DNA of 64,000 nt, taken from the NCBI GenBank assembly GCA_947624875.1, contig CANQMA010000002.1, positions 1-64,000 of the forward strand. The letters are read 5' to 3'. Below, one piece after another: positions 51,940-61,005 of this stretch (positions within the stretch are counted from its first letter, which is position 1; each line of letters opens with the position of its first letter). The position numbers and the translations under genes are program-made. The notes under the pieces are model-generated. The model had not been told where the DNA came from. It was given only the letters and a program-made list of their open reading frames with translations, and searched no databases. This DNA is from an uncultured Lachnospiraceae bacterium. Lineage in GTDB: Bacteria > Bacillota > Clostridia > Lachnospirales > Lachnospiraceae.

Positions 51940-53301
51940 ATGAGAGAATCGAGAGCATTTCGGCGGATTGTCCTGTTACTGTTGATTACAGTGAATGTTG
52001 TGGGACAGACTGCTATTTTTGCATATTTTTGGGTGACGCATTATAATCTGGGAATTGACAGACAGTTTGTATTTAGAGGACATATGGTGATGTTCCTTCT
52101 CTATGCGTTACTGTTTTCTATTTTTGCCAATGTATACGGCGTCTTCAAAATCAGACGCCTGCAATATTCAAATTTAGTTTTTTCTCAGATTCTGGCACTT
52201 CTTTTTACCAATGTAATCGAATACTTTGAAATTTCTCTTCTTTCCCTGCAGATGGTATCGCCGGCCACGCTGATTGGCATGACTTTTGACAATATTCTTT
52301 TTGGGCTGGTCTGGTGTTGGATTGAAATAAAGGTTTACCGCTGGCTATATCCACCAAAAGATATGCTGCTCATATACAGCGACAGGGATCCTGACAATTT
52401 AGTCAAAAAAATCCGGACAAGAAACGATAAATATATTATTACCGCGGAAATGCACTGCGACACGGATCCGGAAGAACTGCACCGCGCGATTTTAAGCCAT
52501 CAGTCCGTGATTCTCTGCGATATTCCAAGCGGAAAAAGAAATCAAATCATTAAGTATTGTTATTCCCATGATAAGAGGGCGTATATTACGCCAAAACTGT
52601 CTGACCTGATTATTATTGGCTGCGAGCAGAATACACTGTTTGATTCTCCGCTCCTTGTTTCAAAAATAGAGGGGCTGAAGTGGGAGCAGGCGGCGGCAAA
52701 ACGGGTGATGGATATTGTCATTGCGCTGTTGCTGAGCGTTCCAACGCTGATTGTGATGCTGTTTGTTGCCATAGGAAATTTAATCTGGGATAGAGGTCCG
52801 CTCTTTTATACGCAGCCACGGCTGACCAGGAACGGAAAAGTATTTCATATCCTAAAATTCCGCAGCATGAAAGTGAATTCCGAAACAGAGGGCGCCCGCC
52901 TCGCCATGAAAGATGATGACCGGATTACAAAAGTGGGAAAAGTTCTTCGCGCAACGCATTTAGACGAACTGCCGCAGGTCTTTAATATTTTGATGGGACA
53001 GATGTCAGTCGTTGGACCGAGACCGGAAAGACCGGAAATTGCGAAAGAATATGAGGAAGATATTCCGGAATTTTCATTTCGTTTGAAAGTGAAAGCAGGA
53101 TTGACGGGATATGCTCAGGTTTATGGAAAGTATAATACGACGCCATACGATAAATTGAAATTGGATTTATACTATATCCAGCACTATAAATTTTATATGG
53201 ATATCCAGTTGATTCTGATGACCTTCAAGATTATGTTTTTAAAGGAAACCAGTGAAGGGGTAGACCAGAATCAGAAAACTGCAAAACTTGAAAAGAAATA
53301 G
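51940..53301 (+). CDS. Polyprenyl-phosphate sugar-1-phosphate transferase
   Basis: A 453-residue initiating transferase. An N-terminal region with four or five helices and a soluble flavin-like/NAD-like insert (about 130-240) precedes the bacterial sugar transferase domain (PF02397): KRVMDIVIALLL, RSMKVNSE, THLDELPQVFNIL, MSVVGPRPERPE and the closing GLTGYAQVYG. It starts a wall or capsular polymer by moving a sugar-1-phosphate to undecaprenyl phosphate at the inner membrane face. First gene of the polymer cluster, with AGGAGG site and own promoter. Confidence 0.94.
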   Translation: MRESRAFRRIVLLLLITVNVVGQTAIFAYFWVTHYNLGIDRQFVFRGHMVMFLLYALLFSIFANVYGVFKIRRLQYSNLVFSQILALLFTNVIEYFEISLLSLQMVSPATLIGMTFDNILFGLVWCWIEIKVYRWLYPPKDMLLIYSDRDPDNLVKKIRTRNDKYIITAEMHCDTDPEELHRAILSHQSVILCDIPSGKRNQIIKYCYSHDKRAYITPKLSDLIIIGCEQNTLFDSPLLVSKIEGLKWEQAAAKRVMDIVIALLLSVPTLIVMLFVAIGNLIWDRGPLFYTQPRLTRNGKVFHILKFRSMKVNSETEGARLAMKDDDRITKVGKVLRATHLDELPQVFNILMGQMSVVGPRPERPEIAKEYEEDIPEFSFRLKVKAGLTGYAQVYGKYNTTPYDKLKLDLYYIQHYKFYMDIQLILMTFKIMFLKETSEGVDQNQKTAKLEKK

Positions 53302-53309
53302 GTGAGTGT

Positions 53310-54125
53310 ATGACAGAGTATTCTGTACTAATGTCCGTTTATTATAAAGAAAAATCTGAATATCTGCGAACCGCCATAGAAAGTATGCTGAGTCAAAGCA
53401 TCCCGCCAAATGACTTTGTGCTGGTCTGTGACGGTCCGCTTACTGACAGCCTGGAAGAAGTGATTGCAAGTTATCAAGCATCTGCTCCAGGCTTATTCAA
53501 TGTATACCGTCTTCCAAAAAATGTTGGGCTTGCAAAGGCGCTGAATCACGGGATTTTACAATGCAAAAATGAAATCATTGCCCGTATGGATAGCGATGAT
53601 ATCAGCGCGCCTGACCGGATGGAAAAAGAGTTGAGAGTGGTTGAAGAACAGAATGCAGACCTGGTGGGCGCAAATGTAATTGAATTTTTTGGAGAGGTCA
53701 CGAATACAGGCGGCGTCAGACAGGTTCCGGAACATCGTGGGGAAATGCTCCGCTTTGCGAAAAAGAGAAGTCCGTTTAACCATCCGACAGTGGTATATAA
53801 AAAGGAAGCGGTGATCAGAGCCGGACTGTATGGAGATTACCGGTTTTTTGAGGATTATCAGTTGTGGGCGTCCATGTTAAAGCAGGGCTGCAAAGGGTAT
53901 AATATTCAGGAAAATCTGGTTTATATGAGAGCCGGCGAGGGAATGTATGAACGCCGTGGAGGACTTCGCTATCTGAAATGCATTTTTCGTTTTCAAAAAC
54001 GCTTGAAAGAACTTGGTTACACAAATGAATTTGAGTTTATAGGAAATGTTATTTCCCGTTCACTTGTCAGTCTCCTTCCGGGAAATTTTAGGAAAACAGT
54101 TTATCAAAAGATTCTGCGCAGATAA
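53310..54125 (+). CDS. Family 2 glycosyltransferase
   Basis: A 271-residue GT2 enzyme. YSVLMSVYYKEKSEYLRTAI is the N-terminal nucleotide-binding strand, VLVCDGPLT and NVGLAKALNHGI follow, and ARMDSDDIS holds the DxD. It resembles capsule/teichoic-acid side-chain glycosyltransferases. It probably adds the second sugar after the initiating transferase, 8 bases upstream. Sugar not predictable. Confidence 0.92.
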   Translation: MTEYSVLMSVYYKEKSEYLRTAIESMLSQSIPPNDFVLVCDGPLTDSLEEVIASYQASAPGLFNVYRLPKNVGLAKALNHGILQCKNEIIARMDSDDISAPDRMEKELRVVEEQNADLVGANVIEFFGEVTNTGGVRQVPEHRGEMLRFAKKRSPFNHPTVVYKKEAVIRAGLYGDYRFFEDYQLWASMLKQGCKGYNIQENLVYMRAGEGMYERRGGLRYLKCIFRFQKRLKELGYTNEFEFIGNVISRSLVSLLPGNFRKTVYQKILRR

Positions 54126-54185
54126 AAAAGGACGGAAGTCTTAGTTGATCAGTTTTGATACAAAAAGCGGAGAATGGAGAAAAAC

Positions 54186-55322
54186 ATGAAAAAAACGCTG
54201 TTAAAAATTTTTTTTAGACCTTTGACCTTATTCAATAAATTCATTAAAAAAGATCCACATTTGATTTTCTTTTATTCCAATTTAGGCTTTCGGGATAATG
54301 TCAGGGCGTTTTATGATTATCTGATTGAACATGAGTATCACAAAAAATACCGGATTGTAGTCAGTGTCAATGATTTTGAAGACTATGAGAAATCGGCGCC
54401 GGACGGCGTTTCTTTTATTGGAAACAGGCAGGGCATTCCGGTTTTTCTCAAAGCAAAGTATGCTTTTTACTGTTTTGGAAAATATCCGATCAAGCCGGCA
54501 AAAAGACAGATGGTAGTCAATTTATGGCATGGGACGCCGCTGAAAAAGATTGGTAATTTAGAACAGGGGCATGAGCATACAGATTATAACTTCTTTACAA
54601 AAGTATTGACTTCCTCCCCAATGTACAAACCGATTATGGCTGATATTTTTGGCTGCAAAAAAAGTCAGGTAGAGGTCATGGGAAACCCAAGAAATGACGA
54701 AATGTTTCGAAAAGACAGACTCGTGGATACCGCAATCCGCAGAGGATGTAGGAAAATGTTCGCATGGCTTCCGACATATCGTGAATATGATGGAGATTTC
54801 GTTATTTCGACATTGAGTAAAGATGATTTAAAAGAGCTTGACCGGTATCTCAAAGAGATTGAGTGCCGTATGATAATAAAAACACATCCAATGCAGCAGC
54901 CGGATCTTACCGGAATCAAATATTCAGCGGTTGAATTTATTACGGAGGAGCAGTTAAAAAAACAAAAGATGACAGTTTATACGCTGCTTCGAAACGCTGA
55001 CGCGCTGATTACTGATTATTCTTCCGTGTACTTTGATTATCTGTTGTTAGACAGGCCGATTGCTTTTGCAATCGACGATATGGAAACATATGCTTTCCGG
55101 AGGGGATTTGTCTTTGAAAATCCAAAGGAGTTTATGCCCGGAATGGAAATCAGAACGCTGTACGATATGGAAAAATTCATTTCCGACACATTCAATGGAG
55201 AGGATTCATACCGGAAGCAGCGGAAAGCAGTCTGCGACAAGGTCAATTATTATCAGGATGGAAATGCCTGTGAAAGAATTGCAAAACGCTTTTTAAAGGG
55301 AAAAAATGATGAAACAGATTAA
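54186..55322 (+). CDS. CDP-glycerol glycerophosphotransferase family protein
   Basis: A 378-residue single-domain TagF/TagB-type protein (PF04464). NLWHGTPLKKIG lies near residue 112, the PRNDEMF turn follows, IKTHPM is the second His site, and ITDYSSVYFDYLLLDRP is the phosphate-binding region near residue 274. It transfers glycerol- (or ribitol-) phosphate from the CDP donor to a polyprenyl-linked acceptor. Its short length, without a fused domain, suggests a TagB/TarB-type primer enzyme rather than a polymerase. Start at ATG 54186 with ggag ahead. It overlaps the next gene by 17 bases. Confidence 0.88.
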   Translation: MKKTLLKIFFRPLTLFNKFIKKDPHLIFFYSNLGFRDNVRAFYDYLIEHEYHKKYRIVVSVNDFEDYEKSAPDGVSFIGNRQGIPVFLKAKYAFYCFGKYPIKPAKRQMVVNLWHGTPLKKIGNLEQGHEHTDYNFFTKVLTSSPMYKPIMADIFGCKKSQVEVMGNPRNDEMFRKDRLVDTAIRRGCRKMFAWLPTYREYDGDFVISTLSKDDLKELDRYLKEIECRMIIKTHPMQQPDLTGIKYSAVEFITEEQLKKQKMTVYTLLRNADALITDYSSVYFDYLLLDRPIAFAIDDMETYAFRRGFVFENPKEFMPGMEIRTLYDMEKFISDTFNGEDSYRKQRKAVCDKVNYYQDGNACERIAKRFLKGKNDETD

Positions 55323-56511
55323 AAACTTGTTAAGATGGCTCATGCTCGTTTATAAAAGACTATTATATTGGGTTGCAAAAAAAACGACAAAAATCAAACC
55401 GCAGCAGATTGTGTTTGAGAGTTTTCAGGGAAGGAGTTTTTCCTGCAATCCGAAAGGAATTTACGAAGCAATGATTGCTGATGACCGATACAGCGGTTTT
55501 CAGTATGTGTGGGTTTTCCGGGATCTAAAAAAAGGGGAAAAAGCAATCGGAAGAAGCGATGTCAGCATTGTCCGGTTTGAAAGTTTTTCCTATTATAAAG
55601 CATTTGCCGGGGCAAAATACTGGGTGCTGAATTCCAATACGAGAAGTTTTTTAAAACCCCGCAAAGGACAGATTTATGTGCAGACATGGCATGGGACGCC
55701 GCTCAAAAAAATTGGGTGTGACGTCGTAAAAGAAGGAAATGCAGTTACAAAAGTTTCCGAAATCCCGAAAATATATCACAGAGAGGCAGAAAAAATTTCC
55801 TATATGATATCTCCGTCAGCGTACTGTACGGAGAAACTGATTTCTGCATTCCGCTTAAAAGAGCATCATAAAGAAAAAATTGTTCTGGAAACCGGATATC
55901 CGAGAAATGACAGTTTATTTCAATACACAGAGGAAACAATAAAAAATATAAAGCAGAAACTTGGACTGCCGTCAGACAAAAAAATAATGTTATATGCGCC
56001 TACATTTCGGGACAACCGGCACTCCACAGTCGGAGGGTTCTTTGTTGACACGAAGATGGATTTTGGAAAAATGAGGGAACAGTTCGGAGGACAATATGTC
56101 CTACTGTTTCGCGCCCATTATTTTATTGCTCAGCAGATGCATTTAGAACAATATCAGGGATTCGTGAAAGATGTTTCCACAGTGGGTGATGTCAATGAAC
56201 TTTACCTGATCAGCGATTTGCTGATTACCGACTATTCTTCCGTTTTCTTTGATTATGCAAACTTAAAGCGTCCGATGTTTTTTTATCTGTATGATTATGA
56301 AGAATATCGGGATACGGTTCGGGATTTATACTTTGATATGAAAGAACTTCCGGGACCGATTGCAGCCTCACAAGAGCAGTTAATGGAGGAAATCCGGACC
56401 TATGATAAGTCCTTATGGGAAAAGCGATATCAGGCATTTCACGACCGATACAATTATCTCGATGATAAAGACAGCGGGAAACGGGTCGTGGAACAAATTA
56501 TTAAAGGATAA
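55306..56511 (+). CDS. CDP-glycerol glycerophosphotransferase family protein
   Basis: A 401-residue TagF-type protein, translationally overlapped with the preceding paralogue. Its N-terminus begins with an amphipathic, basic stretch suited to membrane contact. QTWHGTPLKKIG (near 125), GYPRNDSLF, LFRAHYF (second His) and ITDYSSVFFDYANLKRP (near 305) are complete. The upstream stretch VFESFQGRSFSCNPKGIYEA matches the acceptor-side domain of polymerases. It probably acts after the 378-residue enzyme in the same primer or polymer step. Confidence 0.9.
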   Translation: MMKQIKNLLRWLMLVYKRLLYWVAKKTTKIKPQQIVFESFQGRSFSCNPKGIYEAMIADDRYSGFQYVWVFRDLKKGEKAIGRSDVSIVRFESFSYYKAFAGAKYWVLNSNTRSFLKPRKGQIYVQTWHGTPLKKIGCDVVKEGNAVTKVSEIPKIYHREAEKISYMISPSAYCTEKLISAFRLKEHHKEKIVLETGYPRNDSLFQYTEETIKNIKQKLGLPSDKKIMLYAPTFRDNRHSTVGGFFVDTKMDFGKMREQFGGQYVLLFRAHYFIAQQMHLEQYQGFVKDVSTVGDVNELYLISDLLITDYSSVFFDYANLKRPMFFYLYDYEEYRDTVRDLYFDMKELPGPIAASQEQLMEEIRTYDKSLWEKRYQAFHDRYNYLDDKDSGKRVVEQIIKG

Positions 56512-56550
56512 AACCTTTAGGAAAGCGATGTTATAAAACCGATAAAAATG

Positions 56551-56579
56551 TTGACTATTTTCGACAGAATCTATACAAT
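56551..56579 (+). promoter_or_regulatory. Promoter for tagD
   Basis: TTGACT, 17-base spacer, TACAAT, 55 bases before ATG 56634, in a 122-base gap. Confidence 0.7.
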
Positions 56580-56633
56580 GGTTGAGGAAAGTCGCAAGTT
56601 TAAATAAATGGAAGGAAATGAGGAGAATTAATT

Positions 56634-57041
56634 ATGAAACGAGTAATTACGTATGGAACTTTTGACATGCTGCATTACGGACATATTAATCTGCTGAGAC
56701 GTGCAAAAGAACATGGAGATTATCTGGTCGTAGTACTTTCTACGGATGAATTCAACTGGAATTCAAAACATAAAAAATGCTATTTTACCTACGAACAGCG
56801 GAAAATGGTTTTGGAATCTATCCGATATGTAGATTTGGTTATCCCGGAAAATAACTGGGAACAGAAAGTTTCAGATGTACAGGATTATAAGATTGATACA
56901 TTTGTTATGGGAAGCGACTGGGAAGGCAAGTTTGACTTCTTAAAAGATTATTGTGAAGTTGTATATCTCCCGAGAACGGAGGGAATTTCCACAACACAGA
57001 TTAAGAGCGACTTAAACAGTAAGGACTTGACTAAAAAATAA
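56634..57041 (+). CDS. tagD: Glycerol-3-phosphate cytidylyltransferase
   Basis: A 135-residue enzyme of the usual TagD length. TYGTFDMLHYGHINLL carries the H-x-G-H nucleotide-binding site, and YLPRTEGISTTQIK is the C-terminal signature. It makes CDP-glycerol from CTP and sn-glycerol-3-phosphate, the donor for the TagF-type enzymes on either side. Its presence argues that at least some of these use glycerol-phosphate. Ribosome site gaggag. It has its own promoter but may also be read from the upstream cluster. Confidence 0.97.
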   Translation: MKRVITYGTFDMLHYGHINLLRRAKEHGDYLVVVLSTDEFNWNSKHKKCYFTYEQRKMVLESIRYVDLVIPENNWEQKVSDVQDYKIDTFVMGSDWEGKFDFLKDYCEVVYLPRTEGISTTQIKSDLNSKDLTKK

Positions 57042-57072
57042 GATTTTCCGTGGTACAAGTTGGAGGAATCAA

Positions 57073-59256
57073 ATGGTTAGTATTATCGTGACATTCAAAA
57101 AAGATTTGAAATATCTGAAAGACTGTCTGGAAAGTATTGCAGTGCAGGAATACAATGATATTGAAACGATATTGGTATTGGACCATACAGACGAGGATGT
57201 AACCCCGCTGGTGGAAGAATATCAAAAGCAGATTAATCTTTCTGTCTATCAGGTGGAAGAAGGAAAATCCGGTGTTTCTGCAGCAAGAAATCTCGGGCTT
57301 AGAAAAGTTACCGGAGAATATCTGATGTTTCTTGACGGCGATGATTTTATTCTGGAGGGGACGCTCAACAGTTTTTTGAGCGTCATGGACGAGGATACGG
57401 ATATTGTTTATGCCCAGCTTCGAAACACCCGGGCAACCAGAGAGGCATATATTGAAGGAAGGGCTGAGCCTTTTAAGGGAGAGGATGAAGTGCTGGAGGC
57501 ACTCGACTTTAATGATTACTTCAATTATTGTATTGAGCGCTATAAAGTGCTTGAAAAACTGACGATTCTTTCCTGCCTTTATCGAACAGCGTTGTGGAAA
57601 GAGAACAATATTTCATTTAATGACGAACTTATTTTCTACGCAGATGTAAAGCCTATGGCGCAGGTCTTTAGTAAGGCAAAACAGATTAAAGGCGCAGAGG
57701 GAGCGGTCTACATCAAGAGACATCACAATGATAAAGTAAACAATCCGTCTCTGCTGCAGTATCCAAAAGACGAGACGATGTCCAATTATATTCAGGCATA
57801 TAAAGAAGCCATTGCAGCTGTCGAAGATGAAAAGATTGAGAAACATCTGAATCTGGTTCTGGCAAAATTTATTTCAAGGCTGTTCCCAAAAAAATACCGG
57901 GGCAGCGAGGACGATAAATGGCGTGGGGAATATTATGACCAGCTTTTGGAAATTTCCCAGACAATTGATAAAAAATACGTGAAGAAATCAGATATGTTCC
58001 GCCGGAATAAAAAGTATGTGTTTGCATTTATGAAGGGGGACAGATCAAAAATCGGAAAAATTTCCAATAGACTGCTCGCCAAGAGAAAAATGAACCGGAT
58101 TCTGACAGATAAAAGATTCCGGAATAAAACAATTACCCTTTATTTCTTCAATAAGATGTCTTTGAAGAAAAACTGGGTTGTGTTTGAAAGCTTCATGGGA
58201 AGAAACTATTCCGGCCAGCCGAAATATGTTTATCAGTATATGCAGGAACACTGTGGAAACCAGTACCGGTATATCTGGATTGTTGACAGGCGCGGTATTA
58301 AAATTGATGGAAATTGTAAAAAGGTAAGACGCTGGAGTCTTCGCTATTACTATTATATGAACCGCAGCAAATATTGGGTGCTGAATATGCGCCAGCCACT
58401 GAGTATTGTAAGAAGAGATGAAACGGTGATGCTTCAGACATGGCACGGAACTCCGTTGAAAAAACTGGCGTTTGACTTGGAAAATATTCATTCCTATACT
58501 CCGAAATATAAGGAAAATGTGTTTAAACAGACCCGTGGATGGGACTATATGCTCTCAGACAATCCATATTCTTCCAAATGTTTCCAAAGCGCATATATGC
58601 TTGAGGAAGGACAGATTCTTGAAGCGGGATATCCGGCAAATGATCCAATGTATGCGCCGGATAAAGAACAGCGCGCGCTGGATATCAAGAAAAAACTTGG
58701 AATTCCACTGGATAAAAAGGTTATTCTTTATGCGCCGACTTGGCGCGATGACCAGTTTATAGATACCGGTGAATATGGATTTGAACTGGATCTGGATGTG
58801 AAAAAGTTAAAAGAAGAATTTTCAGATGAGTATGTTCTTTTGATGAGACTTCACTATCTGGTAGTTGAGCATTTGGACATGAAACAGTATGGAGATTTTA
58901 CGATAGACGTATGTAATTATGACGACATCACCGATCTGTATCTGGTTACAGATTTGCTGATCACTGATTATTCTTCTGTTTTCTTTGATTTTGCAAATCT
59001 GAAAAGACCAATGCTGTTTTATATGTATGATTTGGAAAATTATCGGGATAACCTGCATGGATTTTACATGAACATTCAGGAATCACTTCCGGGGCCAATT
59101 CTGCAGACCAATGAAGAGGTGCGCGACGCCATACGAAATCTTCCTCAAGTGCAAAAAGAATATGAGGAAAAATATGAAAGATTTTATGAGGAGTTCTGCT
59201 GCCTGGATGATGGAAATGCTGCGCAGCGTGTTGTCGACACCGTATTTCAAAAATAA
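57073..59256 (+). CDS. GT2 and CDP-glycerol glycerophosphotransferase fusion
   Basis: A 727-residue two-domain enzyme of the same plan as the 853-residue one at 12.4 kb. Residues 1-240: GT2 (VSIIVTFKKDLKYLKDCLES, SAARNLGL, FLDGDDFI with DxD). Residues about 370-720: TagF-type domain with QTWHGTPLKKLA (near 455), GYPANDPMY, LMRLHYL and ITDYSSVFFDFANLKRP (near 629). It probably makes a glycosylated poly(glycerol phosphate) or a repeating unit. Ribosome site tggagg. 31 bases behind tagD, so it is likely co-transcribed. Confidence 0.92.
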   Translation: MVSIIVTFKKDLKYLKDCLESIAVQEYNDIETILVLDHTDEDVTPLVEEYQKQINLSVYQVEEGKSGVSAARNLGLRKVTGEYLMFLDGDDFILEGTLNSFLSVMDEDTDIVYAQLRNTRATREAYIEGRAEPFKGEDEVLEALDFNDYFNYCIERYKVLEKLTILSCLYRTALWKENNISFNDELIFYADVKPMAQVFSKAKQIKGAEGAVYIKRHHNDKVNNPSLLQYPKDETMSNYIQAYKEAIAAVEDEKIEKHLNLVLAKFISRLFPKKYRGSEDDKWRGEYYDQLLEISQTIDKKYVKKSDMFRRNKKYVFAFMKGDRSKIGKISNRLLAKRKMNRILTDKRFRNKTITLYFFNKMSLKKNWVVFESFMGRNYSGQPKYVYQYMQEHCGNQYRYIWIVDRRGIKIDGNCKKVRRWSLRYYYYMNRSKYWVLNMRQPLSIVRRDETVMLQTWHGTPLKKLAFDLENIHSYTPKYKENVFKQTRGWDYMLSDNPYSSKCFQSAYMLEEGQILEAGYPANDPMYAPDKEQRALDIKKKLGIPLDKKVILYAPTWRDDQFIDTGEYGFELDLDVKKLKEEFSDEYVLLMRLHYLVVEHLDMKQYGDFTIDVCNYDDITDLYLVTDLLITDYSSVFFDFANLKRPMLFYMYDLENYRDNLHGFYMNIQESLPGPILQTNEEVRDAIRNLPQVQKEYEEKYERFYEEFCCLDDGNAAQRVVDTVFQK

Positions 59257-59269
59257 AGCAATCGGCGCA

Positions 59270-60985
59270 TCAGCGGGGCAGGGCATTGACAAATTCTGCC
59301 CAGTATTTGGTGACGCCGCCAATTACTTTCACCTCATCAAACTGCATGGTACCGAGAGTACGCCGCACTTCATGCCTGAAAAAGTTTTTGGTCTGTGAAG
59401 TTACAAATGGCAGTGCGTACCATACCAGAATCCGTACTTCTGCAGGCAGATGATTAAAGAACTGTTTATTTTTTTCATCTTTAAAAGATGTTACCAACAG
59501 AGTGACATCTTTTTTTTCAAAATCAATAGACTCTAAATATTCGAGCAGTTCATGATAAGAACTTTCTTGATTTACCCGTGTGTTAAAGCAGATAAGCGCA
59601 CGGGTCTTATTTTGACGAAATCCCTCAAATGCATAAATGCCTGTTTCGGTTCGCCGGTACTGTCTTAAATAAAATTCTGAGAGATCTTCCCGGAGCGCCA
59701 CATCTTCCTCCGGCATGGACATTTTCTTAAAAACAATATCAATCAGGCGCCTGCAGCTATTTCCGTCTTCATTATAAGTACACCATGAAAGCATGGTCTG
59801 ATAACGTTTCTGATAAGTTTTCAGATAATCTTTCGGAGCTTTTGTCACTAAGGATAAAGTCTGGCAAATCACATCTTTCTCTGAGGAAACAAGCCCCGGT
59901 AAAGAATCTACCGGAACATAAAGCCCTCTGCCGGTTTCGTACTGTTCTAAATCCGGCACATAAAAAATCATCGGTTTTCCGGTTGCCAGATAATCAAAGA
60001 AAATGCTGGAGTAATCGGAAATCAATACATCGACAACAGACAGCAGTTCATTCGTGTCAATCGTAAATGGAATGAGAAAATCACGCAGCCCCGGTTCTGC
60101 AGCCAGAATCCGGTAAAGAAAATAGTGGACGCGCAGATAAATCCGATATTCCTGTTGATTGACGGAATCAGCAAACTGATAGATGAGTTGTTTTAATTCT
60201 TTTACGTCGTAATCAAGACGGTCATAAAGGCTTCCCTTCCATGTTGGAGCGTAAAGGATTATCTTTTTATCTGTCTGAAGCCCAAGACGGTTTAATTTTT
60301 CATATACATATTTTTTGTCCGGCGCAGTCAGACAGTCCATACGGGGTGTCCCGATTTCTAAAAGAGTTCCCTCAAACAATTCGTCAAGTTTATAAGAGCG
60401 TCGATACATGATATCCGTCATAAACCGGTTGGATGACAAAAGATAATCGGCAGATAAAAAATGTCTTGCAGGTCCCCGCGCATTTTCAACCCGCTCTGCA
60501 GTGTGCTCATAGCCCATATATTTCGTCGGAACGCCATGCCATGTATTGATATAAACCTGCTGTGGACGTTTTTCAAAAAAGTAGCCAAAAGTAGTATTTG
60601 CAATCAGATACTGACATGTCGCAAGATACTCGTAGTACCGGGAGGAACCGCGCTTTACAATCACAACATTGGCCAGGGAAGAAAACTCTTTGGTATTTGG
60701 CTCTGCGCGCTCTAAATCGTCCACTGCCCAGACATGGACAAAATCTTTGAAGAAAGAATCTTTCAAAAGAGCCTTAAAAATGGCGCGCGGATTGTCCAAA
60801 ATCCCCAGACCGGCAAAAGCCTCATAAAAAACATACTGTTCTTTGATTGGTTTCTTCAATGAATGAAAATATACCTTTTTTCCATAGTCTTTTTGGGGCA
60901 TGAAAAAAGGCTGCAAAATTCTTTTGCAAAATCTCCTGACGTTTGATTTGATTGATGGCCGGATTGTTGCTGCGATTTTATCCAT
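59270..60985 (-). CDS. CDP-glycerol glycerophosphotransferase with partial GT4-like tail
   Basis: A 571-residue protein. Residues 60-420 are a TagF-type domain with a variant active-site segment NTWHGVPTKYMG (HGVPTK where the others have HGTPLK), RVHYFLY and ISDYSSIFFDYLATGKP. The last 110 residues (TRALICFNTR...VTLLVTSF, FDEVKVIGGVTKYWAEFV) align by eye with the first part of the GT4-type domain in the neighbouring 815-residue gene, then stop. The tail is therefore half of a domain and may be non-functional. It meets the convergent fusion gene 13 bases away. Start at ATG 60985, since the GTG at 60991 overlaps the aggag site. Confidence 0.85.
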   Translation of the reverse strand: MDKIAATIRPSIKSNVRRFCKRILQPFFMPQKDYGKKVYFHSLKKPIKEQYVFYEAFAGLGILDNPRAIFKALLKDSFFKDFVHVWAVDDLERAEPNTKEFSSLANVVIVKRGSSRYYEYLATCQYLIANTTFGYFFEKRPQQVYINTWHGVPTKYMGYEHTAERVENARGPARHFLSADYLLSSNRFMTDIMYRRSYKLDELFEGTLLEIGTPRMDCLTAPDKKYVYEKLNRLGLQTDKKIILYAPTWKGSLYDRLDYDVKELKQLIYQFADSVNQQEYRIYLRVHYFLYRILAAEPGLRDFLIPFTIDTNELLSVVDVLISDYSSIFFDYLATGKPMIFYVPDLEQYETGRGLYVPVDSLPGLVSSEKDVICQTLSLVTKAPKDYLKTYQKRYQTMLSWCTYNEDGNSCRRLIDIVFKKMSMPEEDVALREDLSEFYLRQYRRTETGIYAFEGFRQNKTRALICFNTRVNQESSYHELLEYLESIDFEKKDVTLLVTSFKDEKNKQFFNHLPAEVRILVWYALPFVTSQTKNFFRHEVRRTLGTMQFDEVKVIGGVTKYWAEFVNALPR

Positions 60986-61005
60986 ATGCACTCCTGTATC
61001 GTATT

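Noticed and set aside
51834-52046. 70-aa ORF starting in the leader of the sugar transferase
   Set aside because: It lacks a ribosome site, runs through the terminator-like hairpin and overlaps the transferase start, which has an AGGAGG site.
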